From the NCBI GenBank assembly GCA_946894095.1, contig OX335651.1, positions 5,168,501 through 5,232,500 on the forward strand: a DNA stretch of 64,000 bases, in the 5' to 3' direction. Shown here in pieces: positions 1 through 12,800 of the stretch (positions within the stretch are counted from its first letter, which is position 1; every line of letters begins with the position of its first letter). Source of the DNA: Incurvaria masculella (lineage: Eukaryota > Arthropoda > Insecta > Lepidoptera > Incurvariidae). Below the pieces are notes generated by a model, which saw nothing but the letters and a program-made list of their open reading frames with translations, was not told the origin of the DNA and did no database searches. The position numbers and the translations under genes are program-made.

Positions 1-1
1 C

Positions 2-163
2 AAAAGGAAAAGAGGGAGCCAATATAAAAGATGGGAAGATGAGATAAGAGCCGAGGCAGGGATCACATGGACGAGAACAGCAAGGGATAGAATGGCATGG
101 AAGAGCTTGGAGGAGGCCTTTGCCAACAAAGGGCAAACAGACAACGCGATCGATGTCAACTAA
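2..163 (+). pseudogene. LINE reverse-transcriptase C-terminal fragment
   Basis: An open frame enters from the window edge and ends at TAA. It encodes the tail of an insect non-LTR endonuclease/reverse transcriptase polyprotein: the RWEDEIRAEAG block, then TWTRTARDRMAWKSLEEAFA, as in the RTE/CR1-like proteins often mislabelled craniofacial development protein 2. The 3' UTR is very short and runs into a (TTA)n tail at about 210-245, which is how such LINEs end. Only the last 54 codons are visible, so integrity further 5' cannot be judged. Confidence 0.75.
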
Positions 164-202
164 ATTTTGTGTTTAATAACAATGTAAACGTGTCTGAAAT
201 AA

Positions 203-245
203 AGGCTTATATTATTATTATTATAGATTATTTATTATTATTAAT
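203..245 (+). repeat. (TTA)n microsatellite, LINE 3' tail
   Basis: TTA/ATT trinucleotide run directly after the LINE 3' end. From here to about 600 nothing else is recognised. Confidence 0.6.
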
Positions 246-639
246 TATTCTCAACAAAAATCAAAGAAAACCCTCTAACACTTGCAAATTTTTAGTCAAT
301 CTACTTCAGCAAACTTGCTTTATACGCGGGCATAAACGCTGAGCCACATTACCTTTTCCCTACTGTTTTACATACACTACCTACCCTACATTGATCTATC
401 CTAATCATAATAATATTGTAAAAAGTTGTAAAACATGATTGTATGTACCGCTTTTAAGGGGATAAAATGCTTCTATTTCTAACTGAAAACTTAGTTCAAT
501 GATAAAAACATAACCGATTTAATTATCTGATAATGAAATTGTTGTAAATATATCGTAAATATTAGTCGTGGGACGAGAAATGAGAAACGGGTTCGTATAA
601 CTGTTACTAGTGTAAAAACGAAGTATTCATTTTACACCG

Positions 640-965
640 AGCAGTATGGCCGCTACACATTTCTTGTAGCGCACTGGATCGCGCACGCGGCGCGCCAACG
701 AAAGCCCGTAGGTTGCGAGACGTCTAGACCATAGACTAAAATGTATGTCTAGACGCAACGACCCGCCAGCCGCGACTGTCTCGCTCGCGTAATGGCGGGC
801 GGCAGTTAGTAGCTGCAACCGGCTTGGAGCCGGCGACTCTCGTAACTGGAGTTACGAGTAATAGTTAGTAATATTAATAATTACTTCGTTGCGGCTTGTA
901 GCCGGGGACTCTTTACCGCCGGTTACCGCCGAAACTGTAATGCGCGCGCGCAGTGCGCACTATAG
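640..965. other. GC-rich intergenic block with short inverted repeats
   Basis: A CpG-rich island in AT-rich DNA. It contains an imperfect inverted repeat around two GTCTAGAC motifs (near 720 and 748) and a CGCGCGCGCAGTGCGCAC stretch near 942. No coding frame is convincing. It may be part of an unrecognised repeat. The stretch from 965 to 1,600 shows only poly-A/poly-T runs. Confidence 0.3.
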
Positions 966-1616
966 TCAAAGAGGGGCTACATTGTTAACGACCGCCGTTG
1001 TTGTTTGCTTACAGAAAAAGATTAGTATTTGTAAATGCTAATAGGCATATAAAATAAATGATAATTACGTTTATTTATCATTTGTGTTATATTATTTCTG
1101 GGGATTTTTTGTCGAGGATAAAAAGTTTTGTCTGACTTTTTAATTGTTTGCGATAACATAAGTAAAACTCTTTCTTGATTTAGTTGAGAATATAGGTCAC
1201 TGCACTCGAGATTCAAAATTCATGTGAGATGATCGAACCGTGCTAGATGTCATTATACCCATTCATGTCCCGCCAAAAAAAAAAAAGGAGAAAAGGGAGA
1301 GGGAGTTTTTTTTTTTCATTTATTTTTGCAACAGTTTCCGCAAACGGCTATCGGCATCAGCAATAACAGTTACTAACGTTTTCGAAGACCAGTAGAAACG
1401 CCCACGACTAGTAAATATTATTAAAATCGTCAAAACTGCGCTTCACTAGCGGTGGCGTTATTAGATCTTTGCCTCTACCTAGTGTTGTAGCCATGGTAAT
1501 CTTTTTTCGAAATTGTTTTGGGCATGCATGAGAAACTGTGATATATACTCACTTGGAAGCGTAAGTATAGCGTTTTCTGAGAATGCGGGGGGGGGGGGGG
1601 GAATCTCTTGGTCGCT

Positions 1617-2062
1617 TAGCTTTATTAGATCGAACTAGATGTCTGATGACCGTTGGCATTGTAAAATTGTGTTTGGTTTCTAAGTTATATGGTCCGAAAT
1701 TTGAACTTTTCGCGCGTTTTGTACAACTTTGGAGGTGGATTACGCAATGATAAAGTAAGAAAATCTTTAAAAGAGTCATTAGACGTAGCTTATTTAATCA
1801 TGATTTATAATCTATTTGTTTTTTGTTGGATTTTTGACTACAGCGGTCGTGGTTTACTTTTAGCTATAAGTCGTTTTGTAATTAACATTTTCGTAAATCT
1901 TACCAAATGATACACTATGAACATTGTCTTTTTTGTGGATATGTTGCATCTTGCTCATAACGGAGCCTGTTTTTTTCTTTGAAACAGAGAAGGTCCCAGA
2001 GCGCAAAAGCACGGTTTTGTACCGTGCCCGCGAATGAGTTAGTACCGCCGGGTTGGGCCACC
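1617..2062 (+). repeat. Partial copy of TTAA-flanked inverted-repeat element (copy 1)
   Basis: Same family as the full copies at 6132-6672 and 47468-48010. It starts inside the element (TTAGCTTTATTAGATCG), just after a run of 15 G at 1587-1601, and ends with the terminal motif GGTTGGGCCACC. The left terminus is lost. Confidence 0.75.
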
Positions 2063-2066
2063 AATG

Positions 2067-2281
2067 CCTAAGCACGGCACGCATTGCACATTTTTGTAAT
2101 TTAAAAATGCGCTCCCAAGTAGCACCGTTACCCCAAAACATAAGTCCATACGTCATAATGCTATGAAAATAAGAGTGGTAAATTGTTTTCGCAGCTTTGA
2201 CGCCACATAGGGTACGAATTTTGCGAATTGCTGAATTCAACTTTTTTGCAATATGTTTGATGTGAGCGTCCCACTTTAACT
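2067..2281 (-). pseudogene. Non-LTR reverse transcriptase fragment, proximal part
   Basis: Reading the minus strand, about 70 codons resemble the post-catalytic RT region of Jockey-type LINEs: WDAHI, then KLNSAIRKIR, YFHSIMTYGLMFWGN and FKLQKCAMRAVL. The matching upstream part of the same protein lies at about 2673-2800 on the same strand, separated by an inverted-repeat element. A few codons expected between the two halves are missing, so this is a dead relic. Confidence 0.7.
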
Positions 2282-2307
2282 TTTTTTTTTATTTTAACCT
2301 AACTTAA

Positions 2308-2668
2308 GGATGTTCCGACCCATACAATGTTTTTTTTACACAGAACAGAAAAAGTATTGCACTTTAAGGCACGAATTCGTCAAAAATATTAAATATAGCC
2401 ATAGTAGTTGCAGCGAAAACATATTCACAATTTCAGGTTTAATGGTTTCATTGTAATTGCCGATTAGAAGTTTTACACCGTTAGATGGCGCTGTTAAATA
2501 AAAATCGAATTTAAATAAACTGTAACAAAAACAATAATCCTGAAATTGTAAAACTGTTTTCGCTGCAAGTAATACGACTATATTAAACTTTTATTATTAA
2601 TTCGAGGCTTAAAGTGCAATACTTTTTGCGTTATGTGTGCAAACAACTTTATATGGGTCGGAACAGCC
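2308..2668. mobile_element. Foldback MITE inserted in an RT relic, TTAA at both ends
   Basis: The ends are long imperfect inverted repeats of about 70 bp (GGATGTTCCGACCCATA at the left, its complement TATGGGTCGGAACAGCC at the right). Each end abuts TTAA. There is no coding capacity. TTAA duplication is the piggyBac-type target, but TTAA may instead be part of the termini. It splits a reverse-transcriptase fragment, so it inserted after that LINE. Confidence 0.7.
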
Positions 2669-2672
2669 TTAA

Positions 2673-2800
2673 CTACATGCACACTAGTTAGAGTGGTATC
2701 GCCTATATTTAAATTGACGTTAGAAGTAGATCCTTGTAATGAGAATTGGACAAAATTAGTTTTTGCAGCATTAAGAAGGCGGTTGACTTGGAACCTTCTG
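2673..2800 (-). pseudogene. Non-LTR reverse transcriptase fragment, distal part
   Basis: The minus-strand frame gives NAAKTNFVQFS then NVNLNIGDTTLTSVHVV, which fits the RT segment just before the conserved FLG motif in Jockey-type LINEs. It is the upstream half of the relic at 2067-2281. Confidence 0.55.
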
Positions 2801-3292
2801 CCTCTCCTGGTTTTATTTCCGTTCATTACCGATCTGTTAAATTAGGTCATCCCCTTACGGCTGTCGTGAAGTCACAGGAAATATAAGATTAGAAACATTT
2901 CAGAAATGCATTCTTTGTCCTTTGGCCAAAGCATCATTTTGCATGGCGACTGCCATTGAACCAGCGAAATTGTCTTCCAGGCGTTTCCCTACCACTAAAA
3001 AATTACAGATTTTAATAATCGATATAAATAATACTCCGAAGAATCTTTCCGCGGTTCATAGTTCATAGTCTGATGCTCTCGAGTTCCAACGACACGTAAG
3101 AACTGCACAGGATGCTATTCAGTGCAAGGGATATTTGATGTTGCGAGTTTCGAAGTGCTAAGGGAACTACTACCATCAGTGCATTATTACATGCACGTGG
3201 CTACACTGCCCTATACAAATGAGTTTCGTTAACCACTTCCATCCTTACTTTCTCGATGGATCGTCGCATCAGCCACACTTACCCCTGTTTTC

Positions 3293-3402
3293 ACCACCTC
3301 CAGTTACCTGAAATCCGATAGTTAACTTTCGGCTACATTGCATATTTGTAACCAAAAGATAACTTTGGGATTTTTGTAGCTGGAGGTGGTGGAACCGGGC
3401 GT
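3293..3402. repeat. Short palindromic repeat with CCACCTCCAG(C/T)TAC ends (copy A)
   Basis: The ends are inverted (CACCACCTCCAGTTAC, and GTAGCTGGAGGTGGTGG) and the middle is an imperfect hairpin. A second copy in opposite orientation lies at 41649-41760. The rest of 2850-5830 shows no gene and no other recognised feature. Confidence 0.55.
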
Positions 3403-5831
3403 TACTCCAACAAAACCGCTATTCTTTTGCCTTTCATATCGAAGTTCTTTCTCAGCGAACATGCCTGGTGGACTACACCGCCAGTGTAGGCCCAACATGC
3501 AGCTAAGCCTTGTTGTAGGTACATACAGGCGAATGTAGTTTCACGCAGCTGTGCGGTGACATCTTAATGAGAACTTATAAAGTGAATAGGTGTACCTAAA
3601 AGATACTTTCTACCATTCAACCATCCCAGAACTTTTGATTCCCAGGTTGGATAACTCGTTTGCACGAAACCCTCACGGCGCAACTTCTACTCACACTTGT
3701 ACAGTTTTTTTAAACTGGAACAAGACTTCATTTTTACTGCCTGACCTGCACCTAAACACTAATGCAAAAGAAAAGGAGTGGAAATCAACAAAATTTATAT
3801 TTATTACACTTTTTTATTTCCCATGAACCAAATCGCAACATTAAAAATAATCATATCTACATATAAAATCTAATTTAAATGCTTCTAAAACATAAATTTA
3901 ATTTGACATCTCTACATTATACAAAATACGACAATCATATCTTAAAATTAATTTAAATTCTATTTTTTATGTTGTTTTACATGACGTAATGGTTACATAG
4001 GTAGGGCTGTTAAAGTACAACCACAGTACAGAAAATATATTAGGATTTTAAAATTTGATAAAACAAAACAAAATTCGCTTATAATAAATTAGGGACTGCA
4101 TTGAGGTCTGCCTGCACCAATTTCCTAATTACATATAAGTAAATTGGTCTTATAATTTTCGACTGGTAACTAACCAACCTAATGCCATCTAAAAGTTTGG
4201 TGCAAAAAATGTATCTGGCCTAAAATGTTTACACCTAAATAGTACACCTATGCAAGGATGACAGAAAGTAGGGTTAGTACAGTAGGAGACAGTCAAAAGT
4301 ATACACTTCCAAGTGAAATAAGGTTGTTTTTTTAGTTAAATCAAACTTTTCAACAATATTGTTACTAAAGACATTACATGGTATTCTAACACATATTTTC
4401 CTTCAACAGGATGTGTATAATATGGATTGTCTCTTGCTGTACTCATACGGGATATGCATACAAGACTTGCAAACAACCCGGTTCTGCCCTCCTTATTAAT
4501 ATGGGACTCATGTAGTTACCGCCTTTTTAATAAGGCAGGACAGTATTGTTTTATGTATCTAATATAGTATCCAAACATTCAGGGGACACAATTTTTTTTA
4601 ACAACAATAGACACATCTGTCCATCGCCATCAAGAAGCAAACTAAATGCCTTTTAAGTCATCCCCAAAATATCTCAGAACCGGGTTGCCACAATCTGCTC
4701 ACAGGAACATAATCACTTAACTCTATATACACCAATGCTGAGCACTAAAAAATTCAACTGATTTATCATTTAGGTTATTTTGAAAATCTTCAATTACATT
4801 TGATCATAATGCTGTATCACGATAACAGCGTTTAGTGTTGCTGAGCACTAATAATATGTGGCATCTAGACAAATGATAATAAAAAAATACAATTTGCTTT
4901 TAAAATTAATTCTGCATCATGATACACTAAACGAAACACTGCCAAGCATCTACAAAAAACAAATTATGCAATGATTTGATTCGATTTTAAAATTAAGATA
5001 TTATGATATTAAATATTGTTTTCTCACAAGTTTTAAATGAGAGGCTAACAACACATTTACGAAGGAGAAAGATACCTTGCCAGGAAGATTCCCATGTTTG
5101 AGCATGACTTTATAGAACTATATGGTAAACATGAATATTTTCAATGCCAATTTGAATTTTTAGTAACACCATGATACTAATTTAGGTGGTCTCTACCTTA
5201 AGGCGCTAGGACTGGCCAACTACTCGCGCCATACAAATGCACTTTTTAACAAATGTAATAATATGTAGTGAAACGCTTCAGAAAATCCAAATAGAACTCC
5301 AGACTGATAATGGATTGTTAATATTTTTTGATTCCATCATTTATTTAAATAATAATAAAAATAAAAAAGTTGATTTTTCTCATTAGAAATCTGAAAGTAA
5401 TTTGATTAATAGATATAAGCAAAAACAGCATATATGCATAAACAAAACATTCCATTTGCTATAAGATTTCTACATTTAGTCAAAAAAGTTCGGAAATGGA
5501 CACCGTTTCCGCAATGTATTTTGTATAGAAAAAGGTAACATACATTAACGAAAATAGGTTGATTAATAGACAAGGAATCATATATTGTAAGAATGACACT
5601 TATAATCGTCAGACTTAGTTAGTTAACTTGGGGTGCCTCGTCTAACTTTACGATTTGGCTAGTACCAGGCCCTTAATACCTTATAATTAGGCTCCATGAA
5701 AAAAGAAAAGAGCTGTCTGCCACAGATTCGAGCCCAGGACTCCGTAGGTGACATTACCACTACACTACCAGCCATATAAACATCATTCCTAGACGTAGTA
5801 TATTCAATACCTGCATGCATATTAAAATGTC

Positions 5832-6060
5832 TTAAGGTGGGCCACCCTGCCCAACTATTGTATGGGACAAACGCGGAAAGAAGATCATGGTGCATATTTC
5901 TTGTCGAAGATCCAAACGTATACTCAGAACAGCTTTATTTGAACAACTAGATCATTGTTGACCATTGGCATTGTTAAATTGTGTTTGCTTTCTAAGTTAT
6001 ACGGTCCGAAAGTTTTAACTTTTCGCGCGTCTTAAACAATAAGTTTGGACTCAACGATAA
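5832..6060 (+). repeat. Left-end fragment of TTAA-flanked element (copy 2)
   Basis: Begins TTAAGGTGGGCCACCCTGCC and shares the ATATTTCTTGTC, GATCCAAA, ATTGGCATTGT and GGTCCGAAAGTT blocks with the family. It is truncated on the right and more divergent than the other copies. Confidence 0.6.
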
Positions 6061-6131
6061 AACAACAAAAACCAAAAAACTCTTAAGGGTCTTTTCACCT
6101 ACTGATGATTAGCTGAATCGCCAGGTTTTAA

Positions 6132-6672
6132 GGTGGCCCAACCTGGCGGGACTTACTCATTCGCTGGCACTGTACAAAATCGTGCTGTTGCGCTCTAGGA
6201 CCTTCTCTGTTTCAAAGAAAAAGACAGGCTCCGTAATGAGGAAGATGCAACATGTCTACAAAAAAGACAATGTGCATAGTGTATCATTTGGTAAGATTTA
6301 CGAAAATTTTAATTACAAAACGACTTATAGCTAAAAGTAAACCACGACCGCTGTAGTAAAAAATCTAACAAAAACCAAATAGATTATAAATCTTGATTAT
6401 ACAAGCTATGTCTGATGACTAATCTTTTTAAGATGTTCTTACTTTATCAGTGCGTAATCCACCTCAAAGTTATTGTATTAAACGCGCGAAAAACTCGAAC
6501 TTTCGGACCTTATAACTTAGAAACAAAACACAATTTTACAATGCCAATGGTCATCAGACATCTAGTTAGATCAAATAAAGCTATTTTGAGCAAAATTTGG
6601 GATCTCTGACAAGAAATATGGGCGTGATCTTCTTTCCCCGTTTGTATGGGGAGTTGAGCGGGATGGCCCACC
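6132..6672 (-). mobile_element. Full-length TTAA-flanked MITE (copy 3)
   Basis: 541 bp between TTAA at 6128-6131 and TTAA at 6673-6676. The terminal inverted repeats begin GGTGGCCCA(A/T)CC. The orientation is opposite to copies 1, 2, 4, 5 and 6. The interior has no long frame shared among copies; the short frames seen are not conserved. Confidence 0.8.
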
Positions 6673-6835
6673 TTAAGGGTCTTTCTTATCAGCTTGCAAT
6701 CAATACCAGTACAAGATAATCATCACTTTAGTAATAAAGGCCCTTAAAGTGTCAATTAAAATAAATCAGCGCTTGGTGAAAACCAGGCTTAGTCATCACG
6801 CCTAGCTTGTTCTATTAATATTAAAAATCAGTTTA

Positions 6836-7079
6836 GTTTTTCTTTGATTTTTTACTACAGCGTTAGTGATTTACTTTTGCTATAAGTCATTTTATAATTA
6901 ACATTTTTGTAAATCTGACCAAATCAAACACTATGCACATTCTTTACTTTGCGGACGTGTTGCATCCTTCCTAATCATCAAGACAGACTTTTTCTTTACA
7001 ACAAAGACAGTGGCAGAGCGCAATAGAATGATTTTGTGCCGTGCCCGCGAATAAGTTAGTCCCGTTGGGAAGGGCCACC
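6836..7079 (+). repeat. Right-end fragment of TTAA-flanked element (copy 4)
   Basis: Carries the CTACAGCG...AGTGATTTACTTTTGC to GTGCCCGCGAAT portion and the terminal GGGCCACC followed by TTAA. It is 5'-truncated. Confidence 0.65.
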
Positions 7080-7764
7080 TTAACAAAATATGTGTGAAAA
7101 TAAAATGTTTGCTCACAAAAAAATCTGATAATTAAATCGATGACGTTCAACAATACAAGTGCAGGCACTAATTAAAAACTAAAAAGTATTCTTTCCACGT
7201 TACATAAATCATATAGCTGGCTGAAAAAAGGATACGATGATGGCATTTACATAGAATGGACTTGCACGGACTTCGTAAATCCCAGGCAAGGCAAGCTTGT
7301 AAAATGTATGTCACTAGCAAATGTTGAATACATGTAAATATGATGTAATTTTTTTTTTCATATTGATATCAAAGAGCAATGAAGAAATTTATGGACAAAT
7401 TAATTAACTCCAAGAGGGATAGCAACTTGTAACAAACATTCCTTTAATTACACTTTGTTAAACTTCATTAAATTGGTAATAAAAGTGAAGAAAGTTTGTA
7501 TTCAATATTGTATGCATGGCGATTTATAAGTCCTCGGCCTGTAGTTACAGGTGGTGATAGTTTTCAATGATTGTTTACAATTAGCAGAAATCACTCACCC
7601 TGTGTGTAACGGTTCCTTTACACACAGAAGTTAGTACTCTCTCAATTTAAGATATCACTTCACCCACAACATTCTACTCGTCTTAGCCATTGAGCAGCAT
7701 AAATATTTGTTTGAATTCGTAAAAATCAATTACTCCATAAAATTACCATTAGAATAGAAAAAAA

Positions 7765-7860
7765 GATTGATCCTGGCATGGCACATAGGTCCCATGTGGT
7801 GTGTTGGGCTAATATTGCGACAGTAGGTGTGGTATTAGCCATCCATGAACAGTTCCATAG
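7765..7860 (+). repeat. SINE tail fragment
   Basis: GATCCTGGCATGGCACATAG to GGTATTAGCCATCCATG matches the 3' body shared by the SINEs at 32836 and 35784. Otherwise 7085-9830 holds no recognised gene; the part next to 9830 is the likely 3' UTR of the zinc-finger gene, and 8897-8950 carries a fragment of the AATTGAGAACCTCCTCC repeat seen at 37134. Confidence 0.6.
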
Positions 7861-9831
7861 ACAGAAGTAAGTATATTGGCCTAATTTTATTGTATTTTTG
7901 ACTTCAAATTGAACAAGTGAGCTGTAAAATACTCCCTACGCTCAAAACACACTTGCTTTTTGCTTGCAAATACTCAAGCAGTTTGAGTTGGTAGTTTATA
8001 TAGTAAAATCTGCGGCACTAGTATCGCAATGTATTACTGTAATAGCTTTTTTCGAACCCACGCTCCATTCTCAATCTCACTTCCGTGTGCAAAGAATGGA
8101 CGCCGTTCAAATGAAAATTAAATCTATTAAATGAACCGTTTGATCTGGGTGAAGCGCACAGGTTTTATTAATATCTCCATTACTGAAGTTGCACGCAAAA
8201 AAAAAACATGATTAATTTGAAAGGAGGTGGTTCATCGCTGTGTGGGCAAAATAGCAAAACAAATTGCAATAATCATGCATGAATTAGCCTTATTTGCATT
8301 GTACGCGTTGAGACAACACGAATAAATGGGTTTTGGATATTAAAAACTTGGGTGATCCTCAGTATACGTCCACAAAATACTGGATCCTCATCTCATCTTG
8401 GCCGCCAAGCCTTAGTTTGCCAGCTTGTAACAGAGATGGCGCAACGATTCGGAATAGCCCAAAGCATGCATAGTTGTGTTTAGGTCTCACTCAAACTTGT
8501 TCGACGTGTCACAAATTTAAGTGACACAGGATAAACGTGAATAATATTCAATACAAATATATTTTTAAACGTCATCTATCGAAAAAATCTGCGTTATTCA
8601 TAATTTAGCCTGACCTTGCATGCAGTCTGGCTTACAGATGGTGCCGTAGTTAGTGGTCGTTTCCAGACTGAGCTTGCACAGCAAAATATTATTGCGCCCC
8701 TATTTATTACATAAACAGTGTTTTCACACATCATTCGTGCTGAAAAATTGATAAATGTTTTATCAGTGCTCCCCAAAAAGTGTTGATTTTTTTTCTGCAC
8801 GAATGATGTGTGAATAACAACAGCGGTGTAAGCAACTCTAATTTCTGCATGCTTTTTTCCGAATACAATCAAATAGAATAATTACATTGTAAAAAAAAAA
8901 AGATTCCAACGAATTGAGAACCTCCTCCTTTTTTTCGAAGTCGGTTAAAAAACATAAGGAATGACAAAGTATTTTGCTGATTATTGCTGTTTACTGAAAT
9001 AGTGTAATGATATTCCAATGAACCACATCCTTTACTGTTTATTTTAAACTGAAAGCGCTATAAGCTATGCGCCAAAACAAAACAAAAACACATTTATTCG
9101 ATAATGCATAACAATTATACTTTCACACCCATACGCCTAAAAAAGTTATAAAATAATTCTTCCATGATGCATTGTAACATTATACACAATAATTTCTTCA
9201 TACATTTATTTAAAGTTACAAGTAAAAAGAAATAATAACAACTACAAAAGAATGCAACATAAAAACTAAATAAAAGGTACATTATTAATAAGCATAAAAT
9301 TATTGGTTTTAATTAAAAATACATTATCTTTGTAGTAGTCACGATGATTTTACATTTAAACTAGGTAGCCAAAATATTGGTTGTCACAAATCAATATAAA
9401 CCCAATTTATTAGTTTATAAACGAGAATTACAACTAAAATAACAGGAAAACAGTAATGTACAGATATGAATTAGTAGGTACCATAAGCCATAATGATGGA
9501 GGCTTATTCGTCACCAAACCTAATGAACTCCTCATAACGTTAGTTACAAAAAGATACTTCAATATAAACTCTCGCACATTCATGACATTGTGAAATTGTA
9601 TTGAATTGGTCGCAAATAAAAATTACTTGCTAATATGCAAATCCCTAATGTTTAAGTGTGGCCAAAATAATCAATATTTATGTTAAACTGCATGGTCCAT
9701 ACTCATTTGTAAGATTCTGAGCAATTACGGGTGGCCCGCACGCATCACTTTCTCGAATAAACCTCGGTCAAATGTGATGTGCTTGCCACCAAATTGCCGA
9801 ACTATACTAACAATAATTAAATCTAACGATC

Positions 9832-12800
9832 TTACTTGTCTAGTTTGTCCTTGTGATCCCTAACCTTCTTTAGTGCGACCGGGACGCCGGCGTGCTTTGT
9901 GACCGAAGGTTTCTTCTTGGTGAGTTTGCCAGTGGGCGGCGTCTCTGGATTGCGCAATTTGCGGATGCGCGGCGGTGTGTGAGCCACCGAAGTGTGCTGC
10001 GCTAGGAGTGTCCCGCTCGTATAACTCTTGCCGCAATCACACACATGCATGGCCTCCGATATTTCTGTGGACATGACAATAATTACTAAGAATTGATTCA
10101 ATTACTAGTTCATTATAGTACACATTTACACATTCTTTTTTACTGAGTTGTTCAAATCTGCGGATCATTTTGTGACGTTTGACTACCAAACGTTGAAATA
10201 AATTAAATTAAACATGATAGCGCTCATTCCTTTAAACTGTGGACTTTGCCTGATTAGGGATGGTAACAGTGAAACAGGCATCAAATAGTGCTCTTGTTTC
10301 GTTTTTTCGCACTCTTTCCCACTCTCTACCAATCCATATTATGATTGTCTTTCCAACAGACTCTTTTCATGCCAGAATTCACATTTTTTGATAGGCTCTA
10401 TACAAAATTCAGCTTCTCAAGTCATCTTCCTCCTACTTCAACGGCAAACGAGTTCTTTCTCGTGATTTAGTCGACAAGGTGACGATATTTGATCAAGATT
10501 TAGGTAGTTGCCATGGTAAGAATCAGGGTCGCGTGGCATAGGCAGTTTTGAAGTTAAGATTAAATGAACATTGAGATGAAAAAATATTAGGTTGGGGAAA
10601 AAGTTTCTTCGCATTTTTTAAGAAAATTCAAAACATTTTTTAATATGGTTTATTTACATTTAACTAAAGTATGTAGGTACCATTTTGTTCGATAACTTTT
10701 TGCCATCTTGTAGGTAGGGACATGATCCCATTGCTATAGAAATATTGGGACTTCTGATCAATATACCGCGACAAGTGGTTTTGGCAGTCCTCTCGTGATG
10801 TTAACCTGACACTGCCTAAAGAATTCTGAAGAGACCTAAACAGGTGGAAATCTGAAGGTGCAAGGTCAGGACTATACGGCGGATGCATTAACACCTCCCA
10901 GCCAAACTCTCTTAGTTTTTGCTGAGTGGCTAAAGATGTGTGAGGTCTAGCGTTATCATGATGAAAAACCACACCCCTTCTGTTGATTAATTCCGGCCGC
11001 TTTCTCTCAACTTCTTGCTTTAATCTCATCAGTTGTTCGCAGTAGAGTTCAGAATCGATGGTCCTGCCTGGTGGTAACAGCTCATAATGAATAATGCCCT
11101 TCCAATCCCACCACACACACAGCATCACCTTGTTGCGAGTTAACCCGGGTTTCGCCACAGTCTGTGAAGCTTGACCGGCCTTTGACCACGACCTTTTTCG
11201 CACGTTCTTGTCGTACGTGATCCACTTTTCATCACCAGTTATCAGCTTCTTCAAAAATGGTTCGGTTTCATTACGTCGTAATAAAGAATCACAAATGAGT
11301 ACACGGTTCATTAGGTTTCTTTCAGTGAGCTCGTGAGGTACCCAAATATCGAGCTTTTTTGTGTACCCAGTTTTTTTCAAATGCGCCAAAACTGTTTTGT
11401 GGTCAATTCCTAGTTCTTCAGCTACGTCGTAACTACTGATATGCCGATATTGCTCCACTTTTTCAAAAATGGCATCCATTTTATCCGTAATAGGGCGACC
11501 AGAGCGACGTGCATCTTTGACATCAAAATTTCCGGATTGAAAACGCTTAAACCAAATTTGTGCTACTCTCACAGACACTGCACTAGGTCCATAAACATCG
11601 CAAATTTTTTTCGCGGCTTGCGTTGCATTTTTACCTTTTTTGTAGTAAAATTTTAAAATGTATCGAATTTCTTCATTAGATTCACTCATTTTGACAGTAC
11701 GAAAAACAAATGAGAATCACACATTTTCCTAATTTGAATTTGGAATTATGTTCTTTAAAATTTAAGCTTTCAATGATACCAAAACCAGCCAGATACAAAT
11801 AGTATAGCCAAAGAGATTTTATTACAAGTTCATACATACTATAATGCGAAAAGACTTTTTCCCCGACCTATTATATTATTCTACACGTACAGACCAAAAT
11901 ATACTTTTTTTTAAATTGCTTTTAATTAAATGCTCTAAAAAGAAGAAAATTAATTTTAAAATACATCTAATATTAAAATTGATTACATTATACAATCAAT
12001 ATGATTTAAAAGCTTGTGCAAGATTTAACTGTGTAAAATTATTTTATGAAATACATATTTTTTTCTTAGAATCAATGTGTCAATATCAAGGTGCATATTG
12101 TATTATGGTTTATTTACACAGGTAAATTCAATCAATTGAAAGAAGCAAATATCACATAAAAGGGCAAACTTACGTTTCTTTACAATTTTCTTAGGCACAG
12201 CTATAATTGCTTCACTTTTATAATATTTTGCTGTCGTCGGTTTCATTGCAGCACTTTTACCAAGGGATTTTCGTTTGGCAATTCCCGTCAATGACTTTCT
12301 CTTATCAATCTTTTGAGTGGAATTTGTATCGGTATTCAAATTAACTTTTTTTGTTTTTGGTACTGCAATACTCATTTTGCTCTGAAGTTTATGAACTTTG
12401 GCTGTTTTTGGAAAGGAATACTTAATATCACTATCCTCTGTTAATGTACTAGTGGAAGGCACTGCTAGACTTGATAATTTGTTTTCTAGATTAGTTTTCT
12501 CGCTTGGCACGTTTGGAGGTTTTGATAATTTTTCAACTTTTTTGGGTAGTAGCTTTGAATTTTTTGGCGGGTGCTGGAGTGAGGTACGTCTTTTCTTAAA
12601 CTCTGCCTTCGCACTTGTACTGTCAAACTGCAGGGAATTTCTTTTTCCAACACAAACATTCATAAATATTTCTCTTTCTTCATCAGAATCCTGTTTATAT
12701 GATGGATTTATCATGTACCTCACTTCATCTTCACTGTCTATGGATTTTAATTCGAAATTTTCATCAAGAGGTCTCAAAGAGGGCCTTCCACGCTTTGTAA

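Noticed and set aside
1587..1601. 15-base G run as a functional G-quadruplex site
   Set aside because: A single homopolymer at a truncated repeat boundary; slippage or a sequencing artefact is more likely.
6415..6609. Small frames inside the TTAA-flanked elements
   Set aside because: They are not conserved among the seven copies and contain no known motif.
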